Positions 1-12,309 of a stretch of 64,000 bases of DNA are shown here, piece by piece; position 1 is the first letter of the stretch; each line of letters starts with the position of its first letter. The stretch is from Nautilus pompilius (taxonomy: Eukaryota; Mollusca; Cephalopoda; Nautilida; Nautilidae), in assembly GCA_018389105.1 (NCBI GenBank), contig JACATO010000596.1, forward strand, positions 558,001 to 622,000. The letters run 5' to 3'. Below the pieces are notes generated by a model. The model was not told the DNA's origin. It was given only the letters and a program-made list of their open reading frames with translations, and ran no database searches. The position numbers were made by a program, and so were the translations under genes.

Positions 1-704
1 GTAATTAGCCCAGCTTCCGCATCATTACCGATTAACGTACAAACTCGTTAAGTAACACAAAACCTGTTGGCGATGTCCATAAATTATTCCCTCCTCTCCC
101 CTTCCCTCCCCCCACAGACGTTTGGAAATTCTTCCAGATAAAACTCCAGCTTTTTGAAAGTGAAGTAAATTGGAGAAAATTCAACTAGGACGAGACACCG
201 GCTTCATCTTGGGTGGCGGATTGAGTTAAATCACCGCTGGCATGGGAGATAACCGAGATACGCAATAAGACGTCGCCATTCCAGATAGAGGGAAGAATGG
301 TGACGGGGGGCCGGCCGGAAGGAAAGAGTACTTGTTGGAAATGTGAAGGGCTTATTTAGCCAGACGTAGCTGGACTGATACCGAACGGAAACCGGAGACA
401 GAAGAACCCGCGAAAGACGGCGAATCCAGGAAAATTAACATTTAAGGATTTCTCCCGTCTCACGATGTTTATTCAGCGAGTCTCGGATAATCTGAGGTTG
501 AGATAAAACAACAAGACAATAATGAAGGGTCCCCGGTCAGACCAGCTTCCATGGTCAGGGACTGTGATGACGGCCTGCCCACCTTTGATCTTCCACATCT
601 TTTAAAGCTCAGCTGGAACCCGACCCCGGTCCCCGCACCCAGCAAATAAAGACAGCAACAAAACTACTACCATCGACACTACCACTACCACCTCTACTGC
701 CACC

Positions 705-745
<41 letters not shown>

Positions 746-1579
746 CTTTTCAATAAAACAAATTCTCCGAAAATACTCTCAATAATTTCGTCTTAATTTA
801 AAGTCGTGATTCGATTATATTTATTATAAAACAAACCAGCAGCTGGTCGGGTATCATCTACCCGAAGCTGATTCTCATAAGAAACACTCCTCTAATCCGT
901 AGTGTAGGAAACTCTGATCAAGAGGAACTTCACCTTTTTTAGTGTGCAGAAGAAGAGGAGGACGTTATTGCAGTGATAACAAGAACTGTTATTTCATTAT
1001 CAAATATGCTAAGTTAAATTATTTAAGAAATGAATTAAATAAGTGAACACTGTTTCTTTATTAAAACAGTGATATTATTTTAAAACTAAGTGTAAAGAAA
1101 ATTTATTATCTTTTTGCGCATTTAAAACAGCAGACTGGAGGATTTCTGAAGGTTATATCCAGAGGGGCCGCCTTTTGATTGGGTGGTCGGGTCGGCGGGG
1201 ATTTGGTTAATTAGGTATCGCCGATACATCCCGAGCACTCGGTGGCTCGCTCTGTCATCGCCTTCAGACCTCCCTATCGATCAGCGCGCGCGCGACCCAG
1301 TGCAAGCTGTTCCATCATAGATCCGGCCCATCCATCTCGCTCTCCTACCAATTACGGTATTCGCGCTCCGTCGTCACTCGGCCGAGTTCGCTCAGGCTGT
1401 ACGGCGGAAGGTCACAGCTTCATGAATCGTCCGGGGATACTGGCACCGCAGCATCGATTACCGGTCCGGGTAATCTTGGAATGTATGAACGGCGACATGA
1501 CATTCTGCGCGTAAAACACAGGGGAGAGAACTCGCCGTCGTTCGGTCATACCGCGCTTGTTGAAGGGTTGAAGGGCAAA
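1..1579. other. Non-coding stretch, no gene recognised
   Basis: No splice-flanked open frame or known domain was found on either strand. The stretch holds a short (TAA)n microsatellite and one copy of the GGGAGATAAC word (244-253). From about 1160 to 1500 it becomes GC-rich and CpG-rich, which could be a regulatory or first-exon region, but no start codon with a matching splice donor stood out. Confidence 0.5.
704..744. repeat. (TAA)n microsatellite
   Basis: About 13 uninterrupted TAA/AAT trinucleotide units are seen directly, preceded by an imperfect ACT/ACC-rich stretch. Confidence 0.95.
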
Positions 1580-2046
1580 AACCGCGGGCGAGGCGCGAGC
1601 GCTCTCAAGAGAGCGAGAGCGCCAAGGAGAGCCCGAGCTACACCGAGAGAGAGAGATCGAGAGAGAACAGCGAGAAGCTGCGAGAAAAGCGAGAAAGAGA
1701 GCGCGGCGAGGCCCAGCGAGCGCGCGCTAGCGAGAGCGAGAGAGCGGAGAGCGCGAGCGGCGAGCGAGCCAGCGAATAGAAGAGCGGAGCGAGAGAGCGC
1801 GAGAGCGAGCTGAAAGCTAGGCGCGCAGAGCGCATCGAGCGAAAAGAGAGAAGAGAGTAGAGAGCGAAAAAGAGAGAGAGAGAGGAGCGAGAGTCTGATG
1901 AGAGAGCGAGAGAGAGCGCGCTAGCGCGAGAATAGAGATCCAGATCTCTCTAGAGCAGCTCGCTGACGAGCTCTCTAGAGCGATATCAATAAAGATCTCT
2001 AGCTCGAGGATCTCTCTCTCGAGAGAGGTCTCTCTCGAGCTATCTA

Positions 2047-2085
<39 letters not shown>

Positions 2086-2105
2086 ATCTCTCTCTCTCTC
2101 TCTCT

Positions 2106-2186
<81 letters not shown>
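1580..2186. repeat. GA-rich then CT-rich low-complexity fold-back block
   Basis: From about 1580 to 1925 the + strand is an imperfect GA/GCGA purine-rich tract. From about 2041 to 2186 it is nearly pure (CT)n. The join (1925-2040) is a patchwork of short palindromes built from GAGCTC, CTCGAG, AGATCT and TCTAGA. The two halves are roughly complementary, so a single strand could fold back on itself. The open frames here (Arg/Glu/Ser-rich in one direction, Leu/Ser-rich in the other) are products of the repeat and not genes. An assembly or sequencing artefact at a long GA/CT microsatellite is a real alternative. Confidence 0.85.
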
Positions 2187-5141
2187 GCCTATTATTAACT
2201 TAACTCGAAGGCCGCCGCCGCCGCCGCCTCGTCGATGCGGAAAGGTCCACCAGGTTTGAAGAAACGATTTCGTGTGCATAAAAAAATGGCACGAAGGATA
2301 CAGTTTCCCGATAGTTTTACTGTGCTAAATGCAAACCCCTAAAAAAGACATCGATTGTAAGAAGCGAATGTAAAAATCTAGATTCTTCCTGGCGAACCCC
2401 TTTCCTGATTCGAGTTCTGAAGACATCTTTCAGTAGTGGGCTAGAAAAGGCAGGTGTGTGTATTGGAGGGTGGTGGGTCTTCTGAGAGCTTGTCTAACCC
2501 TACTATACCCGGACAACCCGAGAATACGCCAGCTCCCTAAAGAGATCGCGAAGACTGGTACCCACTTACCGAGATTAAAAGTTAACAGAAGAAAAGAACC
2601 CTCCCCCCACCAGCCAGGCAATGAACGGCCGGAATAAGAATTTAAAATTTTAAAAAGAAGAGAGAAAACTATTTGAGAAACTTTACCTGAAAAACTCGTT
2701 CAGCAAAAACTTACCGCGTCGACAAATATTTCTTTATCTCACTTTTCCTGATATAATCCGAAATGGTTCCTCGACCTTTTCTGATAAGTCAACGGAACCG
2801 GATTTTAACAATTCTTCTGACTGTGACGACCGTCTTCCCGATCCGTGATGCGTTCTTTTATTCGTAAAACAAAGTAAACTGTATGCCATGGCACGAGGTA
2901 GCCAGACAGGAAGTGCTGGAAGCTGTCTCGAGGGGTATTCTTACGCCTAGCCACTATACAGCGAGGTGGCAGAGGATCGTGCAGGTACCTAAATCGGTTG
3001 AGCTTCTTGGAATGTGTTGGTCGTAGGAGATGCCGCACCATGTTCCTCAGATCGTGGACTTACAAAGAGGACACCGTGGACGGGTCCATTGTGTTGGAGA
3101 TAGCTGTTCCCATAACATCTGATCAGAAATTTTGTTAAAGTTAAGCTTTTGAATTCATTCTGCCTTTCAAAGGGGCCCCCGGGGTGGTGAGGGGGTGGCG
3201 GCCGGCCCACGGAATGCCAACAAAACTTATCTCAGACAATGACTCCACCACCAAAGACCTGGACGGTTGGAACCACGAAAAGCGGGTCGGTCGAGTGATC
3301 CGGATGGCTTTTCTCCCATCTGTCCTCCGTTCTCTGATGTTTTCGGTTTCATTATTGTATTGATGAATTGACATTTGGGACATGATAAATATTCTAAAAG
3401 ATAATCAATTAAATACTTTTATCTTAGTGACCGGAAGGCTGTGTGGTGTGTGTATCATGGCTGCTCAGTCCGCTGATGAACTTAATCCGGGTAATCGTAT
3501 CTCATTGACGCTTGCAAAAGTTTCAGTTTAACTACTATGCGGACGAGTCGTCTACAGGTTAAGTGTACATGCTTTAAGTATCCAAATGGAGAAAGGGTAA
3601 AGAACAATAAATAAATGTTCTTTCGCCCTTAATTAATTTTCCTTATTAGCAAATGGCTGCTTCAAAAATAAATTAATTAAAAATTGAGTTAATCAAGCCG
3701 TTTATACTGGTAAAAAAAATTCGTAGTCTAAGAGGGTTATTTTGATCCGGGTGGCTGCTTCTATCAACGAGCGTCGCTTGCGTGAATTCCGCATACATCG
3801 GTACGTCACATCTGGAGAAAAGGGGCCCACCTCAGTCACTGCAGGTGTGTGGCTAGGACCATTAGGGATTCACTCGATAGGCTATGTAATCTGAATTTCA
3901 AAGAACCGACAGTAAAATGACACGGCTAGTTTGTCGCCTGGAAATCCCATAGCGAGCGAACCAATACGCTTCTCGCGAGAAGAACCGCGCCCACGGATCG
4001 ACCGGCCCCTTGTGTTAACAATTACTGCGCCGGAGATCCCGTCCACATCATTAATTCGGCGGGGGAGGTTTGGACAAGATGCTATCAATTGGAAACTGCT
4101 ACAAACACTGTAACAGCGACTCGGTGCAAGCTTCCCCGTGTGTCCGTACCGGGGTTTGTTACTTGGCTAGTTTTCAGATACAAGCGGAACTGGATTGGCC
4201 TAATCACTTTTCTGGCTGATCACCGACAGCTGTAGATTGTCGGCGGTGATTGTTTTTTCTCCGCACCGGCCAAATAAACCTCCATTCAGCCAATTATGAA
4301 CCCGTGGGGACGAGTGTGCGACCCGGGAGAAATTAAACAGATTGTATCAGTTCCGGTTGGGGAGTTTCTGCTCCTCCCCGCCCAGTCGAAATCTTGCTTG
4401 CAGGTGAATGGACGACGACGTTTAATAGCCCCTTCACGAAGGCCGCTTGAAAAAAAAAGGGGGGGGGGCAAAGGGGTCAAACGTTAAGCACTTGGTAATT
4501 TACAGTCGGACAAGAAGATTGATTATTAAAAGCAGTTAAAAACAGCCGCCTCAGCTGGGTGAAACACGTAGTAAAAACGTCGTCTATTCCACGAAGACAT
4601 TGACCAACCATAAAGTGGTGAGAAAACAATTTAATTCAATAGCTTCCGCTCTCCACCATTTTCACACATTACACAGGTCTAAATGTTTATGTAAACAATC
4701 TAGGGGAGATAACCCACCCTGTCGTTTCCTCATTTTAGACTTGCTGCCCATTTCCACCTCCGGTTTCAATTTTTTTTTTTTTTTAAATTACACTGGTTAC
4801 TACTGTCTCTAAGTATACACAGGGTCTTACTTCAGGGAGCTTTCGGTGCCAGCAGCTCAGCGCCTGCGTGCTGAGGCGACGCCATTATGCTTACCACCAT
4901 TAGATGGACAACGGAGTCTACACAAGTTGTAACAGGTATATCAGGACTACTTTGCGATCCATTTTCACTGGTAATATTACTCATCACCAATTAAGTATAT
5001 AACGAATAACCAATCAATAGTTGGGTCGATGTTTTGCAGAATGCAGTTCCGTTTTATAGCAGTTTTTCTTTTTTTTAAATAAAAAACAATGACGTCACAA
5101 CCAGGAAACAAACAAACAAAAAAAAAAACTCCACCGCATGG

Positions 5142-5164
5142 CGGCACTTGCAGGTGCGTCACAA
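5142..5164 (+). repeat. 23-bp dispersed repeat, copy 1
   Basis: The 23 bases here (starting CGGCACTTGC, ending GTCACAA) recur exactly at 5883-5905. Both copies are preceded by a similar CCACCGCA-containing flank, so the shared segment is about 30-35 bp with mismatches. Each copy contains CACTTGCAGGTG, which holds CAGGTG, an E-box. This may be a fragment of an unrecognised repeat family. Confidence 0.7.
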
Positions 5165-5882
5165 CTCACGGACACTTATCAGGTGACCGTTGACACAGAT
5201 TTGCCAAATTTAAATTTACTGAAATTCCACAAACAGTAGGGGAAAATAGGGGAACTATTGCGAAGTATTTTTTTGAAACAGGTTCAGCGGTACTATAGGC
5301 CAGTTCCACAAATATAACAAGGAGTTTTATGTGTTGTCGGTCTTGTGGACAACAGCTACGGTTGAAAGGTTTCGTTCTTTTAGGTATATCTCCGGTCCGC
5401 AAGAACAACAAAAGGTTTCCGGCAGCTGCGTGTTCTTTCTTGGAAGTGAGACAATTGAGATATCTATTTCGTTGAATTCTTTAGTAAGTGAAGTGCATGA
5501 ACATTTGTGCGGACTAGCAAAACCTCCGCAGGAAGAATTGGTTCCACAGCTCGACCTGATCTGACCAGGTATTTGATTCTGTTCACTTTGTCTTTTTCCA
5601 GAAAATGATGGGAACCTGTTCATCTCCATATTACACTAAATCTTCCAGGTTTCCTGTCTCCCTCGTAACCGAGATGTTCGCATGCGATCTAGATTTACGG
5701 GACAAGACTGCATATCATCAAGCTTTTTTTTTATTATCCAAGAACCCCCCTCCCCCAGTTTTGTTTTCAATTCGCTCCATCGCACCATCAACCAGCATCT
5801 CGACATCGATCGATTCTCGCCCTTCGCCCATTTGTTACCGGCGGGCCTTCGTTTTACGCATGCGCCAAAACCCCACCGCAGC

Positions 5883-5905
5883 CGGCACTTGCAGGTGCGT
5901 CACAA
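5883..5905 (+). repeat. 23-bp dispersed repeat, copy 2
   Basis: Exact second copy of the word at 5142-5164, in the same orientation and 741 bp downstream. The flanks diverge on the right after the shared GTCACAA, which is more like two insertions of one repeat family than a recent tandem duplication. Confidence 0.7.
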
Positions 5906-7989
5906 GTCGCGACTGTCTGCATCTGTCCGACGGGAGGTAGTCGCCGACCCTCCCCATTTCTTCTCTTTCCCTCCCGCCGGGTGTACGTTTAAAAGTGTTT
6001 AATTAGTGGCACCAGACATCCGATCTCCCCCCACACCAGAAGATCGTTTTGCAGATGGCCGCTCACGAGGCCCAAACACCGCTTGTTCGCTTCAAAGGGA
6101 CACCGTTCCACGGACACCCCGCCAAGAATCGCCAGCAGCTGTTGATGCTGATTTAAAAAACTACACCACGAGCTGGTTAACGGGCGAAATAAAAAAAAAA
6201 GGGGGGGGAATAAACGATATCCCGCCCCCTAACTTTCTTCCTTCGGTCATTCTAAAAATCAGGCTCAATAAAAATTAGGAACCAATTACGGGACGAACAG
6301 AGGACGCAGAGTGATTTAGGGTCATAAGGGAGCGAGAAAGAATTTCCTGAAATGGAGTGACAAACTCCAGAGACGAACTGGCATTGTGCGGAGAGATCTG
6401 CTTTCTGTCACTCAGCCGAACACCTGTAAGTGAGCCGAGCGTGCGAACTCTTTCTCAGAGTCTACTCCAACACTGGGAAAGGCGGAGAGCTTCGCATCTG
6501 ATAACGAACTCGTCTACTTTGCTTTTGTTGTTGTAAAGTCCTAAATATGTACTTTGGACAGGATTGGGAAAGTCCTCCAACGTTTACGCCGTTATTAATA
6601 TCCCAAAATAATCAGGTGTTCGGTCATTCGAACCTTGGACGAGTACCAACGTCGGACTGGGCCGCCTCAGTGATGTCGTAGAGGTGAATGTAGCATCCGT
6701 ACCGACCCTTGTATCTTTTGTATAATTCCGAAGAGGAGGAGGAGAAGGAGAAGCATCGACTTGGGGAGGGGTCCGGCCTGGTTTCGTCCTCCCCATTAAA
6801 AACGGGCTCAGATCGTGGCACCATCGTCGTCGTCAAACTTTGGTAATTCCGTTTGGTGGAAGGGCCTCGCGGCTAGAAACTATTCCGTAAATTTGCTTTC
6901 CTCTCCACGCCCCATCCTCAGCCCGCCAAGGTTTTAGCTACAGTTCTACTCTCGTTTTCCTTCCAAGAGACGACGATCAAACCTTAGGAACTGTATCTGT
7001 GGTTTATTTGGTAAATGTTGTACAATGAATATATTTATTTATTTATAAATTTTCCAAAAAAAATTTATATCGTAAATTGAAAAATGTATTCTGAAACATG
7101 AAACTTATTTAGTTTTAAGTACAAAATGAATTGTTACTGTAAAGTGAGATGAGGATATATTTTTGTATGGAAGGAACTGTATTCATTAAAAATAATATAT
7201 TGTGTGAAAAGAAAATTTATTTTATAAGGTATAATATATATTTCGCAAATTTAAAAAATATATAATAAAATTAATGTCATTACAAAGTAAATATAATAAG
7301 TAGAAAAAGGAGAATCGCTTGTCTTTAAATAACTTTGACTTTGGATATTCCTATTTCTGATTATCTCACCCGTTGTCTTTCCGCATACTTTTAGACCGAA
7401 AAGGTATTTACGGGCACTGAATATCATCCTACTGGTCATCTGATTCCAATGATTGTCAGCAACCTATTTCCTTATCGTCATACTTGCGCAGAAATAAAAT
7501 GGCGTAACTAGGTAATTAGCGAGAGGAAAATGTGGCACCGCCAGAGTCTATTACAAGCTCGCCGAATATAAAATAAGTACCAGAATGCCATCATTTCCTG
7601 GAAGTCTGCCACACCGCTTCAGTGATAAAGGTGACCGCATTAGAAAATATGTACGTGACAAAGTGCACGCATTTATTGGCGAGTCCCCAATTTTTGGTGG
7701 CCAGTGTAGGTCTTTTTTTTTTAACAGAAAAACAATAGGATATTTTTAAAAGCCAGTTGCTTTGTTTTGCTGTCGTTGCCGCCATTCTTGCTTCTTTTAG
7801 GAAGAGACGACGTCTTTGATGCAAAATTGTAAACGAAGATAGCCATTGTTTCTCGAAACGTCACGACCTACATCATTCTATAAAAAAAACGGAGCTATAC
7901 CTTCCTCGCCGTCGTTTCGTATTTGTGAAATTTCCCTGTAACTGTCACAAAGAATAATGGATATTTACCGATTTCCCTGTAGAGACCTT

Positions 7990-8063
7990 ACAACAACAAC
8001 TGCTGCTACTACTACTATTACTACTACTGCTACTGCTACTACTAATACTAATAGTAATAATAG
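7990..8063. repeat. Imperfect ACA/ACT/AAT trinucleotide repeat
   Basis: A run of trinucleotides shifts from ACA to CTG/CTA/CTT and then to AAT-type units. It is low-complexity and read directly from the sequence. Confidence 0.85.
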
Positions 8064-9220
8064 CTTATGAAAAAAATTATAAACTATTTTTAAAAAAAAT
8101 TATCTTAGTATTTGCCGGCAGAATTTCCTAAAAATGGCTGCCATTTAGTCCAACTTTTAACCCCTGACAAAAGAATGGTGGGGAGAAGGTTGAATCGATA
8201 TTATATTGTCAACAATCTGACCATTAAATGTTTAGATGTGGATGTATTGCCACATTAATGGTTCTATTGTAATGGCACGTCTCAGAGGATTGCACAGAGG
8301 TTGAAGCTTAAATGCGTAGCACTGACGTGCCGGCGATCTTTGGAAATCGAAACCATAGCAGTCGTCGGGGATGTGTTCCCACGGAGATCACATCGGAGTT
8401 ACTGTATCTTGGGAAATAATAAAAGAAGACGTCCTTTTTACCCATTAACGACGATGTCTCCAAACTTCTCTAAATGCTCGCTTTCTTCAGGCGTTTGGAG
8501 ACGACACGCCGCTAGAGGGGCCGACACCCTTCCGACTAGCAGCGGGAGGAAACCGTAGCAGACGAAAAAGCCCACACAAATAAGAGGGAACAAAAGGAAA
8601 GAGCATCGCCAGTTATTCACCTACCCAGGCGTAAACCCTCCTCGCCGCTACAATACACGCTGTGTGCTACAAAAGCGCCATCTCGCGGCCCAAACGTTTC
8701 TACAAAGTGTTGCCAAAAATATAACTACCTTTTTTTAAATATGAAAATGAAACTAAGAGGATCATCATCATGGGCATCTTAAAATAAGTAACCATATTCC
8801 ATTTCTTGCATTAATATTTTAAGAGTAAACAAACAGTTATCTACAGGTGACGTCTCACAATTTAATAATTCAGTTTTCCTTCAGCCTCAAACCAAGGGAG
8901 ATAACTTTTTATCTTTCTACTTATTCATTCTTCGTCTCTATAAGCAGCACGTTTTAAACGCTGAAGAAAGAAGACTGGTTTTTATTTGCGCGGGTAGACG
9001 AGACACGAGCGGCTAATCACTTATAAATTTCCCGGTTATGGTCGTGTGCAAAATACGCGTAACGTTGATTTGCCTCCCGCTGGTCAGATGTAGCCTCAGT
9101 AACCGTTTAATGTCTGACTGGTCTGAGGGCGCCACCAGTCTGTTTTCGGGTCTTCAGGAGCTGCATCCCTATCGTTTACCAATAATCCGAAAATAGTGAA
9201 GCGTGGAAAACACAACCAGC

Positions 9221-9243
9221 AATTATTATTATTATTATTATTA

Positions 9244-9310
<67 letters not shown>

Positions 9311-9397
9311 TTTATCACCATTATTATTATTATTATTATCATCATCATCATCATTATTATTATTATTATCACCATTATTGTTGTTGTTGTTGTTGTT
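9221..9397. repeat. (ATT)n microsatellite with ATC and GTT blocks
   Basis: About 175 bp of ATT units carry short ATC/ACC interruptions and end in a GTT run. The poly-Tyr and poly-Ile frames that cross it are repeat products. The array is followed by a GC-rich stretch (about 9400-9840) with no supported gene. Confidence 0.95.
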
Positions 9398-9399
9398 TC

Positions 9400-11562
9400 A
9401 CGCTCTCTTCACGAACATCGGGGTTTCCGGCTGAAAGTGTCGCGAACGATCGCTCAACGGCAGATGTCGACTCCGAGATGAAAGGATCCGTTCGTTCCAA
9501 GCCATCGCTGAGTAGCCGGACGTGATCGGTTCAAACGACCCACGGCAATCCACGAACGTGTACACGCAGGCAGACGATGAGCGAGCGAATAGAGAGAGCT
9601 CTTGCTGGGAGAGACGGCACGCGATTGTGCACGACGGCAGGGTTCGTGGACGAGAAACTCGGATGAGTGAGAACCACCGAAAGGATACCGGGGCGGGTGA
9701 CGACGATAAAGGTAAATACCCGCTTTACGTAGAGCCGGTGTTCGGAGACGGTCTCTCCGCTGTTCACTCACCGGACACCGGCTCCCTGCGACACTGTCAT
9801 TTCTGAAAGGCTCCACCCGACCTGACGGCAATCAGGTGCGTGAACGAGCGAGCGCACCGTCTCCCTCTCCGCCTCATTATAACGGGAAACTCCCGGTTCT
9901 GTCCGAGACAAACTCAGGTCTTGTCCGAGGTATCGCTGCGCTTTAAATCCGGGGGGGGGGGGGTTCGCTTCAGATGGGTAGGGGAATCGTTAGTATCCCT
10001 ATACAAAATCTTGCAGCCCCTTTGACGTTAGCTTGTTGCTGATGTTACTTGAAGACACCTGAGACTGTTACTTTACAGACGATACTAACCGATCGATGCT
10101 CTTGCGATTCCGTCTCACACTCCTACAAAATGGCAAAAAAAAGAGAAAAAAGCATGGCCACTGCGATTTACCATTGACTTTTCGGCGTTCGTCGTCAAGC
10201 GTCGACCTCGCGGGCTGACAAAATATGGTGGATAATTCCACCAGTTAGTGGCAGGGAGTTAGAGCGGGTCCCCGTCGGCCACCGTCGATGTCTAATTCGA
10301 AAACAACAACAAACAGGTCCTTCCACTTTGTTCACGTGAGTTTAGCAGAAATAATTTATTGTTTCTACTTACCAACCAATGGTCGGCTGAGACCCCTATT
10401 AACGTTGGGGGGGACAGGGGCCCCCGAAGATCAACAGGAATAAGATCGCGTCATTGTACTGGAATTCCTAAAACTCGAGATCGTTTACGACTCTTTGTTT
10501 ATTTACCTATTGAAAACGTCACGTGCACAGTTATACCTGAGTTCTTACCCGCTAACAGTGAACGGCCATTTTGCTTTTTGGCGCGAAAATCACAAACGAG
10601 ATAATAGCCACCTGTATTTGCCACGACTGCTTTCATCGGGCCGATACCGGCACGTTCCGGTGAGGTCTCTTCAGGCGAGGCAACTCTCATTATCGAGGTT
10701 GTTAGGAATTATGTTACAATAAAATTGGCGTTGATGTTCTGGCGGGGCTGGTCTTCAGACCCTGAGTCATGTGTTATTTAAACCCCTTCTCCATTAACAA
10801 ACAGACGACGGTCTCAGCTGCGTCTGCGGGCTTTTTTCTTGCATGTTTATTAGTTATTAATGACAATTTTTCTCATTTCCGTGAAATCTTAGTTTTCACT
10901 AGGACTGATGAACTACCTTTAATTAATTATTTAGCCTCAAACACGAAACCAGAGGAGGGGGCGATGATACTGTTACGTCGATGCTGCTACAGACAAATTT
11001 TATTTGAACGATTTTTCTATATGCAGTTAATCTGGCAAACCCCAGACGCTGTTAGTGCATGACGGCTTATCAATTTCGTTAAGCGAGGCCGTAATGCACG
11101 GACAAATTCACAACAATGCACTTGTAATTTAGTTTATATATTCGGCAGATAGACAAGGGAAATAACTCCCCACCGAATAGTTGAATTCGCGCAGTGTGCT
11201 TGAGAAAATACAATTACTGATCGTTGTATAAGAGACTTCAAAGTATAATCTAAATTAGATATTGTATAATAAATTAATTATTTTCTCAAGAACGTTAATA
11301 CGAGCACAGAATAGTTTCCTTGGTTTACAAGTGTAATTGAATCAAATTTGCAGCCCGAGTTAGTGTTGGCTCGATCTCCTCTAAGACAAAGGAAACGGTA
11401 GAAAATTTGTCATATTTTCGTTACTTTCTATTATTTTATTTTGTGATGTGTTGCACTAAAAATTCCCATATCTTTGGGGGTCCGTCCGTCCCCTCCCCCC
11501 TCCCCCCGGGGCTAATCTCCGCTCGTCTCTCTCTAACCTTTCGTTCAACTTTCGCCTTTCAG
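9400..11562. other. No supported gene; possible upstream part of the 11.6-kb gene
   Basis: A GC-rich, CpG-containing stretch (9400-9840) has open frames on both strands that read as Arg/Ser-rich shadows. The rest is AT-rich. Upstream exons of the membrane-protein gene ending at 12098 could lie here or further upstream, but none could be identified. A G-run of 13 sits near 9951. Confidence 0.4.
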
Positions 11563-12098
11563 GGCGGCCAAGTTTCGAAAGTCACCACGTGACCTTCATC
11601 ATCATAGGGATGATCATGCTGTTTTTCTGCTTCTGCATCCCGATAGACTTCTTTTTCCATCTGAAACGAAAGTACAAGGAAAGAAACGCGATCTATCGCA
11701 AAGTTGCGAGTCCGTTCTGCTCCGGTCAGAGAACGGGAGGCGGCCATGACAGACCGGCGCGCGCCAAACGAAACGTGGACAACCTGGAAGCGAACCGCGA
11801 AGCCGGAACCAGTCAGTGGAAAACGTCCTTGCTCAGGATCTTCGCCCGCTTGCGAAAGAGACGGCCGAAGAACAAAAGAGTCGTGCCGACGTCTTCGCTG
11901 AGAGCACCAGTTTCCGGTATCGCCGATCAAAATCGCCCCCCACACGCCATTCCCGACGGACCAGTGGCGGCCGGCTTAAAGATAATGTCCGCGGACGAGG
12001 AGGTCGTTTCCACGTCTTCGCTGAACAGCGGGATCTTTAGCATTCTGGAAAGTCAGATGGACGTTCGGAACAGCGATAAGAGAGAAACGAATCTCTAA
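11563..12098 (+). CDS. 3'-terminal exon of an unidentified single-pass membrane protein
   Basis: A pyrimidine-rich tract ending in CTTTCAG gives a good splice acceptor just before 11563. The exon then stays open for about 178 codons to TAA at 12096-12098. Near its start lies a strongly hydrophobic segment of about 24 residues (beginning VTFIIIGMIMLFF, ending DFFFHL), followed at once by basic KRKYKER. This looks like one transmembrane helix followed by a stop-transfer and a cytoplasmic tail. The tail is rich in Arg, Lys, Ser and Pro and has two related VVxTSSL motifs about 45 residues apart. A poly(A) signal follows 200 bp downstream. There is no in-exon ATG before the helix and the frame is open back to the acceptor, so upstream exons must supply the ectodomain. 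I do not recognise the family. Low similarity to anything I know leaves a chance frame possible, but acceptor, length, helix and poly(A) signal agree. Confidence 0.6.
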
Positions 12099-12299
12099 AC
12101 CGGCGACTCCACAAGATCTTTCTGGGTGCATACCATCAGTACCTTTTGCAATCACACACCTGGTTTGAAAGAATCATTCTGGAAATAGCCGGCGAAACCA
12201 CATTCATCCTGACTGGTTCATTTGTTTCCTCTCATTTGTATGTGAGATAAAACTCGGCTTCTTGTAATATCCGTTTGCGCTCGTCAGTTCCCCCCTCAC

Positions 12300-12305
12300 A
12301 ATAAA
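12300..12305 (+). promoter_or_regulatory. AATAAA poly(A) signal
   Basis: A canonical AATAAA lies about 200 bp after the TAA of the membrane-protein terminal exon. T/GT-rich sequence (GCATGCCACC then TTTTGTTGTTTTT) follows within 40 bp, as expected for a cleavage region. It supports the reading of 11563-12098 as a real last exon. Confidence 0.55.
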
Positions 12306-12309
12306 TCAT

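Larger units (their letters stand above)
2190..9190. other. About 7 kb without a recognisable gene
   Basis: Mixed AT-rich and moderately GC-rich DNA with only short, unrecognised frames. It contains GGGAGATAAC copies at 4704 and 8896, homopolymer runs, an imperfect ACT/ACA microsatellite (7990-8063), and two copies of an identical 23-bp word at 5142-5164 and 5883-5905. No convincing exon with both splice signals and a known domain was found. Confidence 0.5.

Noticed and set aside
1481-2279. Arg/Glu-rich and Ser/Leu-rich proteins
   Set aside because: Products of the GA/CT low-complexity tract.
9196-9525. Poly-Tyr/poly-Ile proteins
   Set aside because: Translation of an ATT microsatellite.
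9454-9831. 125-codon minus-strand frame and overlapping plus-strand frame in a GC-rich patch
   Set aside because: Both strands are open because the patch is GC-rich; the readings are Arg/Ser-rich with no motif, and the plus frame ends at a stop before any usable donor.
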